From assembly GCF_036898095.1 (NCBI RefSeq), contig NC_090763.1, forward strand, positions 63,663,410 to 63,727,409: a stretch of 64,000 nucleotides of DNA, read 5' to 3'. The notes beneath the pieces were generated by a model that ran no database searches, was not told where the DNA came from, and saw only the letters and a program-made list of their open reading frames with translations. Positions 11,941-22,298 of the stretch are shown here, one piece after another. The DNA comes from Palaemon carinicauda (Eukaryota; Arthropoda; Malacostraca; Decapoda; Palaemonidae). The position numbers and the translations under genes are program-made. The number at the start of each line of letters is the position of its first letter. The first letter of the stretch is position 1.

Positions 11941-13059
11941 AATACCGCTGGTTCGCGCGCGAGCGAACATTGGAGAGCATGTGCGCGGTCGCGCATGAGC
12001 GTAGGCGTGCAGGGACGTGGGCATGCGGTCGCGCGGGCACTTGGGCGTGTGGCCGCGCAGGCACGTGGGCGAGCACAGGCGGTCGGGAGACCAATGACGC
12101 GTAGGCGGGCGATGGCGCGTTGACGAGCGATGGCGCGTTCTGGTGAGTGATGGCGCGTTCTGGCGAGCGATAGCCCGTAGGAGAGTGAAGGCGCGTTGGC
12201 AAGCGATTGCGCGTCGGCAAGCGATTGCGCGTCGGCAAGCGACGGCGCGTTGGCGAGCGGTGGTGCGTTAACAAAACGCTAGCACGCAGGTGAAGAATCG
12301 CGCGGGCGCGTAGGCAATTGCCAACGCGAGAGAGACTAGTGATGGTTAGCGCGCATCGCGCTAACAGAAGGCGCGCAGGTGCATCAGGAAGGTGAGCGCT
12401 GAAGCAAGCTGTTAATCAGGCGATCCTAGACGGTCAGAAAACCGTTGGCGCCCATTGGTGCGTGGCAAAGAAGGGCGCGCAGATGTGCGCTGGCAATTGA
12501 AGAAAGCTGGCGCACAGAAAGACAGAAGTAAAGGTGAGCGCTGGCGAGCAGGAGGAAGATCTACGGCAAGACTCAGCTACCGGAGATCGTGGTCCACAGC
12601 AGGCGAGCACTAGATCGCTACTGATGGTGGTCAGGCGAACTGACACACGTGGCAGATCGATGGCGATCGTTGACGCGTAGGAGATCGCTGACGAGCAGGT
12701 GAACGTTGACGCGTCTAAGGTCGCTGGCGAGCTGGTGATCGCTGACGAGCAGAAGGCAACGCGCGGAAGCCTGCGCGTAGAAGAAGAGTCCTTGACCCAG
12801 ACCTGAACCGAAGTTCTAGATCGCGAGGGCGAACGTGGGCGCACAGGGCGCGTAACAGGAACCAACAGGAACAGCAGAGATGATCATCATATGAGCGCTG
12901 ACGAACAGGAGAGCGCTGGCGAACAGGAGAGCGCTAGCGATCAGGAAAGCGCTGATGAGCAGGAGAGCAGAAGGGCGCGCAGGGGAACCCTGACACGCAA
13001 GGGAAGAACCCCCGTGGGAGGCAACCCTTTGCCCCGAAGGGATCGTTGTCCGTCGGGAA

Positions 13060-13170
13060 ACTGATGTCCGTCGGAAGACCGTTGTCTGTCCGCCGGCAGA
13101 CTGCTGTCCGTCGGAAGACCGTTGTCCGTCGGGAAGACCGTTGTCCGTCGGGAAGACCGTTGCCCGTCGG
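13060..13170. repeat. Short tandem repeat in DIRS-B gag
   Basis: About five copies of an 18-19 bp unit around CCGTCGGGAAGACCGTTGT, with single-base length variation. Confidence 0.75.
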
Positions 13171-13799
13171 AAGACGAGGTCAGACTGCTGCCCATCTGCA
13201 CCAGGGGCGGAAGATCAAGAAGGAGTTGTAGGTTGCATACGGAGATTCAAAAAGGCGCCTCTTAGCACCCTTATAGGGAGATGAGAGGCCCTTACGACGA
13301 GGCGGACAGGGAGCCTTACGGCGAAGGAGGCCAACAGCAACAGCAGCAGAAGAATCCTCCGAAGAGGAGTCTCTATGAGTGTACTCTCTCGCGAACGAAA
13401 GAGAAACACTTCGTAGAAGAGACTGGTCAGCCAGTGACCTAAAAGGAGCAATCCTCCGAAGAGGGGCTCCTGCAGTTGCCCAGCCCCTTGAGCGAAACTG
13501 CAGGTGCGACCGCTCAGCACCATGAGCATAGTCGCACGAAAAAAAGGCAAGAGAAGAACCCCCCAAAAGGGGAAAAACTCAAGCCTGGACAAGAAAAACT
13601 TCCCTCGGAAGGAAAGTTACCCACCCAAGGAGGCAAGCCTCCTGAGAGTTCTAAAATGAACTGGAGAGCTGTCAATTGTCACGGGAGTACTTCCAGTAGA
13701 AGGAGACACGCCCCTGACGAAAAACCAAAGGGGAGGCAGCAACAGCCGAATCCCCAGGCCTCAACAAGACAGCTCACACCGTTGCCATATTACAGAAAC

Positions 13800-14483
13800 G
13801 AACTAGATAGGTAACTGTAAAAAAATAAAACAAAAATCATTAGTACACATTCATTCCCCCGGGAAGGCTCCGAAGAGGAATCCCGAGGGAAAGGAAACAA
13901 GAATTACACAACAGGCACGTGCCCTCACAACCACTTACACTCACGGAAGGAGAGCTGTAACCAAAACAGAATTATAACAATTATAATTATGAAACTATGT
14001 AATTATGTAATTTAAAAATGAATGAACACTAAAGAAAGAACAAAAACCCCGAAAGGAATCGTTCTACAAAGCTGAAAAAATAACAAATACAATTAGATTC
14101 ATAAACTAATTGAGACAAAACGTACGGCGTAGCAACCCCCCCACACGGGAAGGAAGCTACAAGGGGCGTAGTAAACGTAGTAAAAGGGTGAACGACCTCA
14201 AGAGAGAGAGAGAGAAAGACCGAAGTCAAACTCGACCGCAACCCATAAAATACACCGTGGTGGCCTAAACTGCCGAGGGCTCCACGGAGATATCGTACAC
14301 TAAACACACAACTCTGAAAAGAAAACTTACTAATTTCTACACTCAAATATATATACAAACATGAAAAACTGTTTACATATATATTGAGTAAAAGAAAAGT
14401 AAGTGATTAAGTAAAGACAAAACAAACAATGGCTGCCAAGCGAGGACAAAGACAGAGACGTCTGTCCCAGTCCGAGCCAAAAC
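13800..14483. other. AT-rich 5' region of DIRS-B, no gene seen
   Basis: The segment lies between the gag remnant and the right terminal repeat. It contains A/T-rich stretches and no open frame resembling the family. The last 60 bp (ATGGCTGCCAAGCG onward) match the region just inside the right repeats of DIRS-A and DIRS-G. Confidence 0.5.
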
Positions 14484-14649
14484 TGAAAGTGAGCTTCACC
14501 GGTGTGTGAGGGGGGGAGTCCCCTAACCCCCCGCTAACTAGCGCGGGGGTAATACACCCTCGTTAAATTCTAATGGCTCGCCATTTCAGCTGCGCTAAAA
14601 GGTAAACCCAATGTAAATAGCGTGGTTTGTATTTCGGTTACAGAACAAA
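14484..14649. repeat. DIRS-B right inverted terminal repeat
   Basis: It is complementary to 6904-7106 and ends GTTACAGAACAAA. DIRS-A gag resumes immediately after. Confidence 0.85.
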
Positions 14650-15068
14650 GGGAGGTTAGTGACATATCCTCCCCGGGGGGGAGAGGTGGAGCTGCTTTGC
14701 TAGTGGAAGCAACGTCATCTCTTGAGTCCCGAGGTTGGTAAACAATACATCTGTCTACGCTACCACTCGACGGTCACTCGAAAGAGATCGACCGAGTGGG
14801 AGCTTCGGAGGAGGTTTGGGCAACGGAGGAAGAGGCCTTGAGTTTTTCTCCTTTCGAAGCAACCTTCGAAGGAGAAATATCCCGTTTGGACTTCTTCTTC
14901 CGTCGTCGCGAAAACCTCTCCCACGGGGAGGTAGACCACTCCCTACACTCACTACACTTGTTGTTGCTATCACACCGTTGGCCCCTACAAGAAAGACAAA
15001 GGGCGTAAGGATCAGTCTTGCCCGCCGACATGAATGGGGCGGTCGGGAAACCCAGGATAGGTGCGCAT
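14650..15068 (-). pseudogene. DIRS-A gag-like ORF1, N-terminal part (split off by DIRS-B)
   Basis: On the minus strand this is the start of gag. An ATG at 15068 begins MRTYPGFPDRP, then a frame slip, then the cysteine cluster DPYALCLSCRGQRCD followed by KCSECREW and a basic RRRKKKSKRD patch. The spacing CxxC, C, CxxC matches DIRS-G, DIRS-H and DIRS-C. The text downstream of the cluster resumes at 6903 after 7.7 kb of inserted DIRS-B, and the DIRS-G gag at about 61670-61700 gives the uninterrupted sequence. Confidence 0.75.
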
Positions 15069-15189
15069 GATCGCAGAGGCCAACTTCACATAAACAGAAC
15101 TATAAAAAGAAAAGACAAAAGCAATCAAATGGCTGCCAAATGACGGCGAGGATGAGAGCGGACACGTCCGACCACCATCCGAGCCGTGA

Positions 15190-15288
15190 GCAAAGTGAGC
15201 TCAAGCACAGGTATGTGAAAGGGGGGGTAGCAAGCTACCCTCCCCTACCCCCGCTAACTAGCGGTGTGGGTAGTAAACCCTCGTTAAA
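15190..15288. repeat. DIRS-A right inverted terminal repeat, inner part
   Basis: It is complementary to the left repeat of DIRS-A. It breaks off at GTTAAAAA, where DIRS-C is inserted. The outer part is 22167-22245. Confidence 0.82.
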
Positions 15289-15483
15289 AATGGTATTTTC
15301 ATTATAAAATAATTTTTTTAACATACTTACCCGGTAATTATATATATATAGCTTACGTCCCTAACGTCACGGCAGAAAATTCAAAACTCGCGCCAATCGC
15401 CGATTGGATAGCCAGGTGTACCAACCCTGCGCCCTAGCGAGGTACCTGGGAACCATTCCAGGAACCCTCATATATTCCATGCC
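15289..15483. repeat. DIRS-C left inverted terminal repeat
   Basis: It is complementary to 21996-22166 and contains the palindrome CCAATCGCCGATTGG. Confidence 0.85.
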
Positions 15484-15519
15484 TCTAGTCTCTTAGAGGG
15501 GAGGAGGGTGGGACTTAAA

Positions 15520-15617
15520 TTATATATAACTACCGGGTAAGTATGTTCAAAAATTTATTTTATAATGAAAATACCATTTTTAAACATAAGACTTACCCGG
15601 TAGTTATATATATAGCT
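15520..15617. repeat. DIRS-C internal complementary region
   Basis: The complement of the left tip (ATAATGAAAATACCA) is joined to the complement of the right tip (TTTTTAAACATAAGAC). Confidence 0.85.
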
Positions 15618-15987
15618 GATTAACACCTTTGGTGGAGGGTTAGAGACAGCTAGTATATCTGGAATTCTGCTTAAGAGTTAATTAAAACAAACCTAAGGGT
15701 TCGTACCTGATAAGGAAGCTGACTCCAATGATTCTCTGCCTCATTATGTCTGCTAGCCTTATGAGATCCAGCGGTCCTCCCAGGGGGCTGAAGATCTCGT
15801 ATGGACTGTTAAACCGGTGTATATATCTCATTATGACAGAACCTCCTTCAATAACCAGTTCCAGGCGCTCTTCAAGGAACAAAATTGATCACCTGACTAA
15901 AATCAATGATTGTGGAAGACTGACACAATCTCCACAAACAACCATAAAAATAAATAAAAGTACCAAGAGAAGAAAAGGTTATTGGGA

Positions 15988-17240
15988 TTATGGGAACGTA
16001 GTGGTGGATCCTTCACCCACTACTGCACTCGCTGCTACGAATGGACCCAGAGTGTAGCAGTTCTCGTAACAAGTCTGAACACTTTTCAAATAATATGAAG
16101 CGAACACAGATTTGCTCCTCCAAAAGGTTGTGTCCATTATGCTTTGCAATGATCTATTCTGTCTGAATGCTGCTGACGTGGCTACTGCTCTGACTTCGTG
16201 AGTCTTGACCTTTAGAAGTCCAAGGTCGGCTTCATTACAATGTACATGCGCTTCTTTAATCAGGAGCCTGATAAAAAATGACAGTGCATTTTTTGACATC
16301 TGTAACGTGGGCTTTTTGACTGAGCACCATAGAGCTTCAGAATTGCCTCGTAAATCTTTTGTTCTGTCCAGGTAGCATCTCAGAGCTCTTACTGGGCATA
16401 AGACTCTTTCCAACTCCTCGCCAACTAAATCCGAAAGATTCGGAATCTCAAACGCTTTGGGCCAAGATTGAGAAGGGCATTCATTTTTGGCAAGAAAGCC
16501 TAATTGTAAAGCACAGACAGCCTTACCATCACGAAAACCAACGTTCTTACTAAACGCATGTATTTCACTCACTCTTTTGGCTGTTGCGAGACTAACCAAA
16601 AATAGAGTTTTCATAGTAAGGTCCTTCATAGAAGCTGAACCTAATGGCTCAAACCTGTCACTCATAAAAAACTTCAATACAATATCCAGATTCCAGGCTG
16701 GTGAATCTTGGTTTCGTTGCTTTGTAGTCTCAAAAGACTTAAGAGGTTCTTGCAGATCCTTATTGTTAGAAAGGTCCAGGTTTCTATGCCTGAACACAGT
16801 CGCTAACATGCTCCTATATCCTTTAATCGTCGAGGAGGAGAAGTTGCACTTCCTTCGAAGGTGGAGCAGGAAGTCCGCAATTTGGGCTACAGAGGTACTG
16901 GATGAGGAAAGAAAGTTGACTCTACACCACTCTCTAAAACTCTCTAAAAACCTCCCACTTGGATTGATAAACTTTGATAGTTGAAGTTCTTCTTGCTCTG
17001 GCAATGGCTTGAGCTGCCTCCTTCGAAAAGCCTCTAGATCTAGTGAGTCTTTCGATAGTCTGAAGGCAGTCAGCTGAAGAACGTGGAGATTTTGATGGAA
17101 TCTTTCCAAGTGGGGCTGTTTGAGTAGATCTACTCTTAATGGAAGGCTTCTTGGGTTGTCTACCATCCATTCCAGTACCTCTGTGAACCATTCTCTTGAC
17201 GGCCAAAAGGGGACCACTAGGGTCATTCTGGTCCGTTTGG
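15988..17240 (-). pseudogene. DIRS-C tyrosine recombinase (frameshifted by a 10-bp duplication)
   Basis: The N-terminal part (about 16934-17240) reads SADCLQTIERLTRSRGFSKE and YQSKWEVFREF, then stops. The rest continues in another frame from REWCRVNF. Between them the 10-nt unit TTTTAGAGAG is present twice, while DIRS-D has a single unit. The catalytic part has all expected residues: Arg in AKRVSEI, HEVR, the Trp of FWRSKS, and Tyr in SYYLKSV. The C-terminus GEGSTTTFP is shared with DIRS-D and DIRS-E. Removing the duplication in thought shows the YR was otherwise open. Its catalytic part is now fused in frame to the RNase H/methylase ORF. Confidence 0.85.
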
Positions 17241-18895
17241 ATGCTACAAACTTCTGTACCACTTTGTACAGGATCTTGTATGGTGGAAAAGCGTACAGAT
17301 CTAGGTTGGGCCAATCCAACAGAAACGTGTCTATGTGGACTGCTTCTAGATCTGGTACTGGAGAGCAATACGCCTCTAACCTCTTTGTCTTTGATGTTGC
17401 GAAGAGGTCTATGCATGGTTGACCCCAAAGTCGCCACAGGCTCTTGCAAACTTGAAGATGGAGCGTCCACTCTGTTGGTAGGATCTGACCTCTTCTGCTG
17501 AGCCTGTCTGCCATTATGTTTTTCTCTCCTTGGATGAACCTTGTCATTAGGATAACGTTCCTCTCCCTTGCCCACAAAAGGAGATTCTTTGCCGTCTCGT
17601 ACAGATATCTCGAGTGAGTTCCCCACTGCTTGGCAATGTAAGCCAATGTCGTCGTGTTGTCGGCATTGAATTGAACCACTTTGTTGGTGACTGATCCTTC
17701 GAAACTTTTGAGGGCTAATAGAACTGCCAACAATTCTTTGTGATTTATATGCAAGTTCTTTTGGGTCTCTGACCACAGTCCCGAAACTTCCAACTTGTTT
17801 AGGGTTGCTCCCCACCCTGAGTCCGAGGCGTCGGAGCATAACACAAGGGCTAGGTTCTTTTGCGTTAGGTCGAGACCTTCCTGGAACTTGTTCGGTTCGT
17901 CCCACCACCGAAGGCAGTCTTTGATGGAGTTCGTAATTGGAATAGTCATAGTCTCTAGGTCTTTCTCCTTGTTCCAATGGTTGTTGAGATGGAACTGGAG
18001 AGGACGAAGGTTCAGTCTTCCTAGGGGAACAAATTGTTCTAAGGAGGAGAGGGTTCCTACTAGACTCATCCACTTCCTTGCTGAACACATGTTCTTGCTT
18101 AGAAAAGATCAGAGTTTCAACCTGGCTTGCTCCATCCTTAAATGAGATGGAAAAGCCCGAAAAATCTGACTCCGAATCGTCATTCCCAAATAAAGAATCT
18201 CTTGTGATGGAATCAAGAGAGACTTTTCCTTGTTGACAAGGAGACCCAGTTCTTTTGTAAGGTTCAATGTTGTCTGAAGATCCTTCAGGCAGTGATCGTA
18301 TGTGTGAGCTCTGAGAAGCCAGTCGTCGAGATACAGGGAGGCTCTGATGCCCCTTGAGTGGAGGATTTTTGCTACATTTAGCATGAACTCCGTAAAGACC
18401 TGTGGGGCTGTGCTGAGGCCGAAACATAGGGCTTGAAATTGGAAAACTTCTCCCTTGAATACGAATCTTAGGTAAGGCCTGAAGCTCGGATGTATTGGGA
18501 TGTGAAAGTAAGCGTTCTGGAGGTCTAACGAGACCATCCAGTCGCCTTTCCTTACTGCCGCAAGAACTGATTTTGAAGTCTCCAGTGAGAACTTCATCTT
18601 CGGGATGAACTTGTTCAGCGCACTCACGTCCAGGACTGGACGCCATCCCCCCGAGTTCTTGGGTACCAGGAACAGGCGGTTGTAAAAGCCTGGTGAACAT
18701 ATATCCTGTACTCTTTCTATGGCCCCCTTTTCCAACATGAGAGACACTTGGATAATCAGAGCTTGTCTCCTCTCTGTATCTGGGAGAGAGATCCACAGGA
18801 GCTAAGACCAAAGGAGGATTCCCTAGAAAGGGGATCTTGTAACCCTCCTTCAAGATCTGTATAGACCATTGATCTGCTCCTCTCTTCTCCCACAC
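17241..18895 (-). pseudogene. DIRS-C RT, RNase H and methylase-like polyprotein (one TGA, one frameshift)
   Basis: RT (18109-18747) has GGWRPVLDVSALNKF, motif A SLDLQNAYFHIPIHP, CFGLSTAPQVFTEF and the intact box YLDDWLLRA. The N-terminus at about 18790-18895 is in another frame, with the slip near 18780. A TGA after QARLKL (near 18109) interrupts the reading, and the same frame reopens at once with FLSKNMCSARKWMSLVG. RNase H follows with CSDASDSGWG, NHKELLAV and NADNTTTLAY. The methylase-like region WGQPCIDLFATSKTKRL to AFPPYKILYKVV and VVPFWPSREWF is intact. This is the best preserved pol in the window, two small lesions from a full reading. Confidence 0.87.
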
Positions 18896-18944
18896 TTGCC
18901 AGAAGTTGAGTAGTCTGGCTCCTACTGCCTGAAGGCAAAAGCAG

Positions 18945-21814
18945 TCAAACTCTGCTTCGGCCTGATCTGAAGCCTCTCCTCTTATTCCTTCTAGCGTCAG
19001 GTCTGGAGCTACCCCTGCTGGAAGACCTCCCTCGAAAGGGCTGGGAAAACTTGGGAAAAGAAGTTTCTTCCTTAGTTTTGCGACTGGTAAATGAAGGTGG
19101 TAGGGCTTTTCTGGCTGTCTTAGAGACCAGATCTTGACTAGCCTTTTGAGCTAAGGATGACGATATTTCCTTAATTAGTTCTTGTGGGAACAACAAGGGA
19201 GAAAGAGGCGCATACAACCGCTCAGATTTCTGGAAGAGAGTAACCCCCAGAGAAAGAAACGAGCATAACTGATCCCTTTTCTTTAGAATGCCTGCAGAAA
19301 AAAGCGCTGCTAATTCATTGGATCCATCCCGCAAAGCCTTATCCATACAAGAGTCCAGTCCAAGAAGTTAAAAACTTCGAAGGCTCTAAATATGCCCTTA
19401 AGCAGGTGATCCATCTCCGATGTAGACCAGAAGATCTTGGTCTTCCTCATGGCCGACCGACGAGGAGCATCTACGAGGCTTGAGAAATCTCCCTGGGCAG
19501 AGGCAGGTATCCCCAAGCCGAGAACTTCTCCTGTCTCGTACCAGATACTAGACCTGGAGGCTAGTCTAGCAGGAGGAAAAGGAAAAGCTGCTTTCCCTAA
19601 GGCTTTCTTGGACTGCATCCAGTCACCCATCAGTTTTAGAGCCCTCTTAGACGATCGTGATAAAACCATCTTGGTAAAGCGAGCCTGCTTAGAAGCCTTC
19701 CCAAGAGTAAACTCGGACGGTGACGAATGGGGAGCCACTGATACAAAGAAGTCTGAGAATTCCTCAGTAAAAACTTTCATAAGTTTTTTTCAAGTCACCA
19801 GAATGACGAAAAGAAACAGTCCTCGTCTTCTGAAACTTCCTCAAACTCCACAGGAGAAAGCTGACCTTCGATGTCCTTCTCTGGTAAAGTTCCATCGGGA
19901 GCAACAGTGTTGAGAGCAGTATCCTTCTCGAGAAGATCCTGAGTTCCGACAGCAACAAAAACTGAATCATTACGAATAATATCAAGCGGGCGTGTTACTT
20001 GTGGCTCAGCCAAACGCTCGCGATCAACTCGATCGGAACTAATGAGTTCCTGAACTTGAACTGCGTTAGTGTTATCTTGGAGAGGGTAAGCCTCATCGTC
20101 ATAATCAAGACTAACTTCTGAAGCGTCTGAAATATGGTAAGAGGTAGGGCGTTCAGGATCGTATCCTGAAAGGTGCTTGCCGTCGCTTCCTGACAAGTGT
20201 TCAGCGCTGCGAATCGCTTGCCGCTCAACGACCTGTTCAGCTGTTTGTCGCTTGGAAACACGTCCTGGAGGATGTTCACTAAGGTAACTTGAAGAGCGGA
20301 AGGCATCCTGAGATCTAGGATGTTCGACAGCCTGTTTCGCAAGATGTTCGGCAGCCTGTTTCGTAGGGCGATCGGCAGCCTGTTTCGCAGGACGTTTGGC
20401 AGCCTGTTTCGAAGGACGTTCGACAGCCTGTTTGACAGGACGTTCGACGTCTCTCTTTGAAGGACGTTCGAGCACACGATCTGACTGAAGGATCTCCTTG
20501 CGATTGTAAGGACGTTCTTAGCCTCGTAGTAAAGCGCCTTCGACATTAGGGCTGTCAACTGCGGACTTAGGTGATTGTTTAGGATCACGTCCTAAAGGAC
20601 GTTCAATGTAGCTAGCAGGAAGCTTGGAGCCTCGAATATGAGGACGTTTGACATCATGAACCACCGCGCGCTTAAGACTACGTTCGGGAACACGTCCTAC
20701 AGGACGTTTCAAAACGTGCTACGCAGACTGCTCGCTCTCGATCCTGACAATAACTGTCACGTGTGTCAGCTTGAGGCTTGACGCTACGTTGGTAGTTCTG
20801 CATGAACGACGAGAGCCTGCTTTGCATCTCTTGTAGCATGATAAAATTAGGATCTGAACGTTGTGATATCGGTGATGACACCACAACGTTCTCCTCATCG
20901 CTCAGGCGTACAGAGCGCCTGGATGGAGAAAACCAGTCTGAAGGATGCGTGGGCGCCTGTATTGAGGTTAAGCCTGGTCCTGACTGCATAGTAGGATCCT
21001 TGGTAGTGTCCGACGTCCTAGAAGGACGTTTAGTCGGAGAACTTACAAACGACTGGTGTATCCCAATGGCTACAGCCAGGCCGCAAACTAGCAGGACGTT
21101 GGTTTTCCTTATCAAAGGTCCTCTTAAGAGGTCTGGAAGCAAGCTTCTAGCCTCTTTTAGGCAAAGCGTCATCTGAAGACGACGAGAAACAATTAACCTC
21201 ATCTTTCCATTGGTGAGGGTGAACGTCCTGGGAAAAGCCCACAGGTACGTTCGAGGGGACGTCTGCTCGTGTTTTAAAGCCTCTCGTCTCCTTTCGCCGT
21301 CTGACATTCCTTCTCCCAGGGGTTGGGGAGCTTGGAAGAGGTCTAGGACTAGGACGACGACAGACGCGAGCAGGCGCACCCTCCACGGCACTTAACTTCA
21401 CTGCACTTTTCGCACTTTCACCCTTCAACTGCTTGACGTCGGACATAAGCTGAGTTCTGTCCGCCGCAAGCGATTCCACTTGAATCGCTTGAATCGCAAC
21501 CAACATGTCTTTGAGCGTCGGCTCATTAGCAGCAACAGTAGCGGGATAAGGATTTACCACGACATGGGAAGGAAGACTTTAGAAGAATGAGAAGAACTTG
21601 GTCTCAATCTATCCCTTTTGAGTTTATGTCTATACCTGTCAAACTCAGTCCATTCATGATCTGACAAAAGAACACACTCATCACAGCGATCCCCCAAATC
21701 ACATTCTTTACCTCTGCAAGCAACACAGACAGAATGGGGATCAAGAGAAGCTTTTGCCATTCGGGTCTTACACCTACTCACACATAACCTAAAAGTTATA
21801 GGGGGGGTGGCCAT
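18945..21814 (-). pseudogene. DIRS-C gag-like ORF1 (broken into several frames)
   Basis: The start is at 21814 with MATPPITFRLCVSRC, then DPHSVCVACRGKECD and RCDECVLL. This is a cysteine cluster like that of DIRS-A, G and H, followed by a basic KLKRDRLR patch. The next piece (21147-21560) has an Ala/Val-rich helix and the PARVCRRPSPRPLPSSPTPG linker. The middle (19795-20712) is a 24-bp repeat coding RPTKQAAE-like units. The C-terminal part (19310-19780, then 18945-19346) has KALRDGSNELAALFSAGILK and a basic RRGFRSGRSRV tail. Frames shift between pieces. Confidence 0.72.
20310..20475. repeat. 24-bp tandem repeat in DIRS-C gag
   Basis: About six diverged copies of a unit around ACGTTCGACAGCCTGTTTCG. 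The unit keeps the reading frame and encodes eight-residue Lys/Ala/Arg-rich repeats. Confidence 0.85.
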
Positions 21815-21995
21815 TTGGAAAAATTTAAAGAGAAATCAGACAAGCGAGGGTCAAAAATTTTCTAAATCCAATCGTATTAAAGAATATCCAAAAGCGAGAT
21901 CAAAAACAAGCGGGAGTCAACAACCAAAGTTTTGTACTTCACCAAAATAAGATCAATATTGACGAGCAGAATATCCACGTGTCGCCGCTAGCGAC

Positions 21996-22166
21996 GGCAG
22001 GGAATATATTAGGGTTCCTGGAATGGTTCCCAGGTACCTCGCTAGGGCGCAAGGGTGGTACACCTGGCTATCCAATCGGCGATTGGCGCGAGTTTTGAAT
22101 TTTCTGCCGTGACGTCAGGGACGTAAGCTCTATATATAACTACCGGGTAAGTCTTATGTTTAAAAA
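21996..22166. repeat. DIRS-C right inverted terminal repeat
   Basis: It is complementary to 15289-15483. DIRS-A resumes at TTAATGGCTCG. Confidence 0.85.
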
Positions 22167-22245
22167 TTAATGGCTCGTCATTTCAGCTACGCCGAAAGTA
22201 ATCCCCTTATTAAATAGCGTGGTTTGTATTCCAGTTACGGAACAA
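22167..22245. repeat. DIRS-A right inverted terminal repeat, outer part
   Basis: It begins TTAATGGCTCGTCATTTCAG and runs to GTTACGGAACAA. It is the continuation of 15288 after removal of DIRS-C, as shown by the unbroken DIRS-G repeat at 62318-62398. Confidence 0.85.
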
Positions 22246-22298
22246 CTGTACATTATACATAAAAGCATTTAGTTAAAAAAAAATGGTAGGATACTTAC

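Larger units (their letters stand above)
10620..13600 (-). pseudogene. DIRS-B gag-like ORF1 remnant
   Basis: Recognisable pieces include RQVSNLRASSMLDHLDAMTE (10700-11062), which corresponds to the family segment HQVTTLWANSVLKRRDAV in DIRS-H. A long low-complexity Arg/Ser/Pro region lies at 11292-12274, and a basic piece with LLRRKAPCPPRRKGL at 13180-13566 corresponds to LRRKAHRPLRRKGL of DIRS-H. The N-terminal cysteine cluster was not found. Much of the middle consists of a 23-bp minisatellite whose three-unit period is 23 codons. Confidence 0.62.
6904..14649 (-). mobile_element. DIRS-B: DIRS-like retrotransposon (family 2), nested in the gag of DIRS-A
   Basis: The ends are left TGACAAATTCG and right GTTACAGAACAAA. 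The inverted terminal repeats (6904-7106 and 14484-14649) are almost identical, and an ICR lies at 7157-7256. The internal sequence follows the gene order of DIRS-H but is badly decayed: no pol reading survives beyond about 160 codons. It carries a 5S rRNA-like insert at 9716-9825 and GC-rich minisatellites in gag. The contrast between fresh ends and decayed genes suggests it was already defective when it was inserted. Confidence 0.87.
15289..22166 (-). mobile_element. DIRS-C: DIRS-like retrotransposon (family 3), nested in the right repeat of DIRS-A
   Basis: The ends are left TGGTATTTTCATT and right AAGTCTTATGTTTAAAAA. Inverted repeats are at 15289-15483 and 21996-22166, and the ICR is at 15520-15617. 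It sits in an A-run (GTTAAAAA/TTAATGG) of the DIRS-A terminal repeat. It has the longest readable pol of the set: RT with an intact YLDD, RNase H with intact acidic residues, and a YR with Arg, HxxR, Trp and Tyr all present. It still carries one frameshift and one TGA in RT and a frameshifting 10-bp duplication in YR. Confidence 0.88.
1..22245 (-). mobile_element. DIRS-A: DIRS-like retrotransposon (family 1), interrupted by DIRS-B and DIRS-C
   Basis: The element's own sequence is 1-6903, 14650-15288 and 22167-22245. About 25 bp of the left tip is missing at the window edge, judged from the intact tip of the related DIRS-G. The pieces join cleanly. Its gag is cut at 6903/14650 by DIRS-B, and its right terminal repeat is cut at 15288/22167 by DIRS-C. 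On the minus strand the order is terminal repeat, gag, RT, RNase H, methylase-like region, YR, ICR, terminal repeat. The element lies in intron 3 of the host gene with its right end about 50 bp from the exon 3 donor. It is inactive: the RT box is YLDN, a stop separates RT from RNase H, the YR is frameshifted and gag is broken. Confidence 0.88.

Noticed and set aside
11508..12104. A plus-strand Arg-rich protein of 198 codons
   Set aside because: It is a shadow of the 23-bp minisatellite in DIRS-B gag.
15988..18090. A genuine RNase H-YR fusion protein or a prophage integrase
   Set aside because: The fusion is explained by a 10-bp duplication relative to DIRS-D, and the element has DIRS ends, not phage genes.
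16934..18895. A 653-codon protein
   Set aside because: Only its two ends are real (the RT N-terminus and the YR N-terminus). The middle is a shadow of RT and RNase H.
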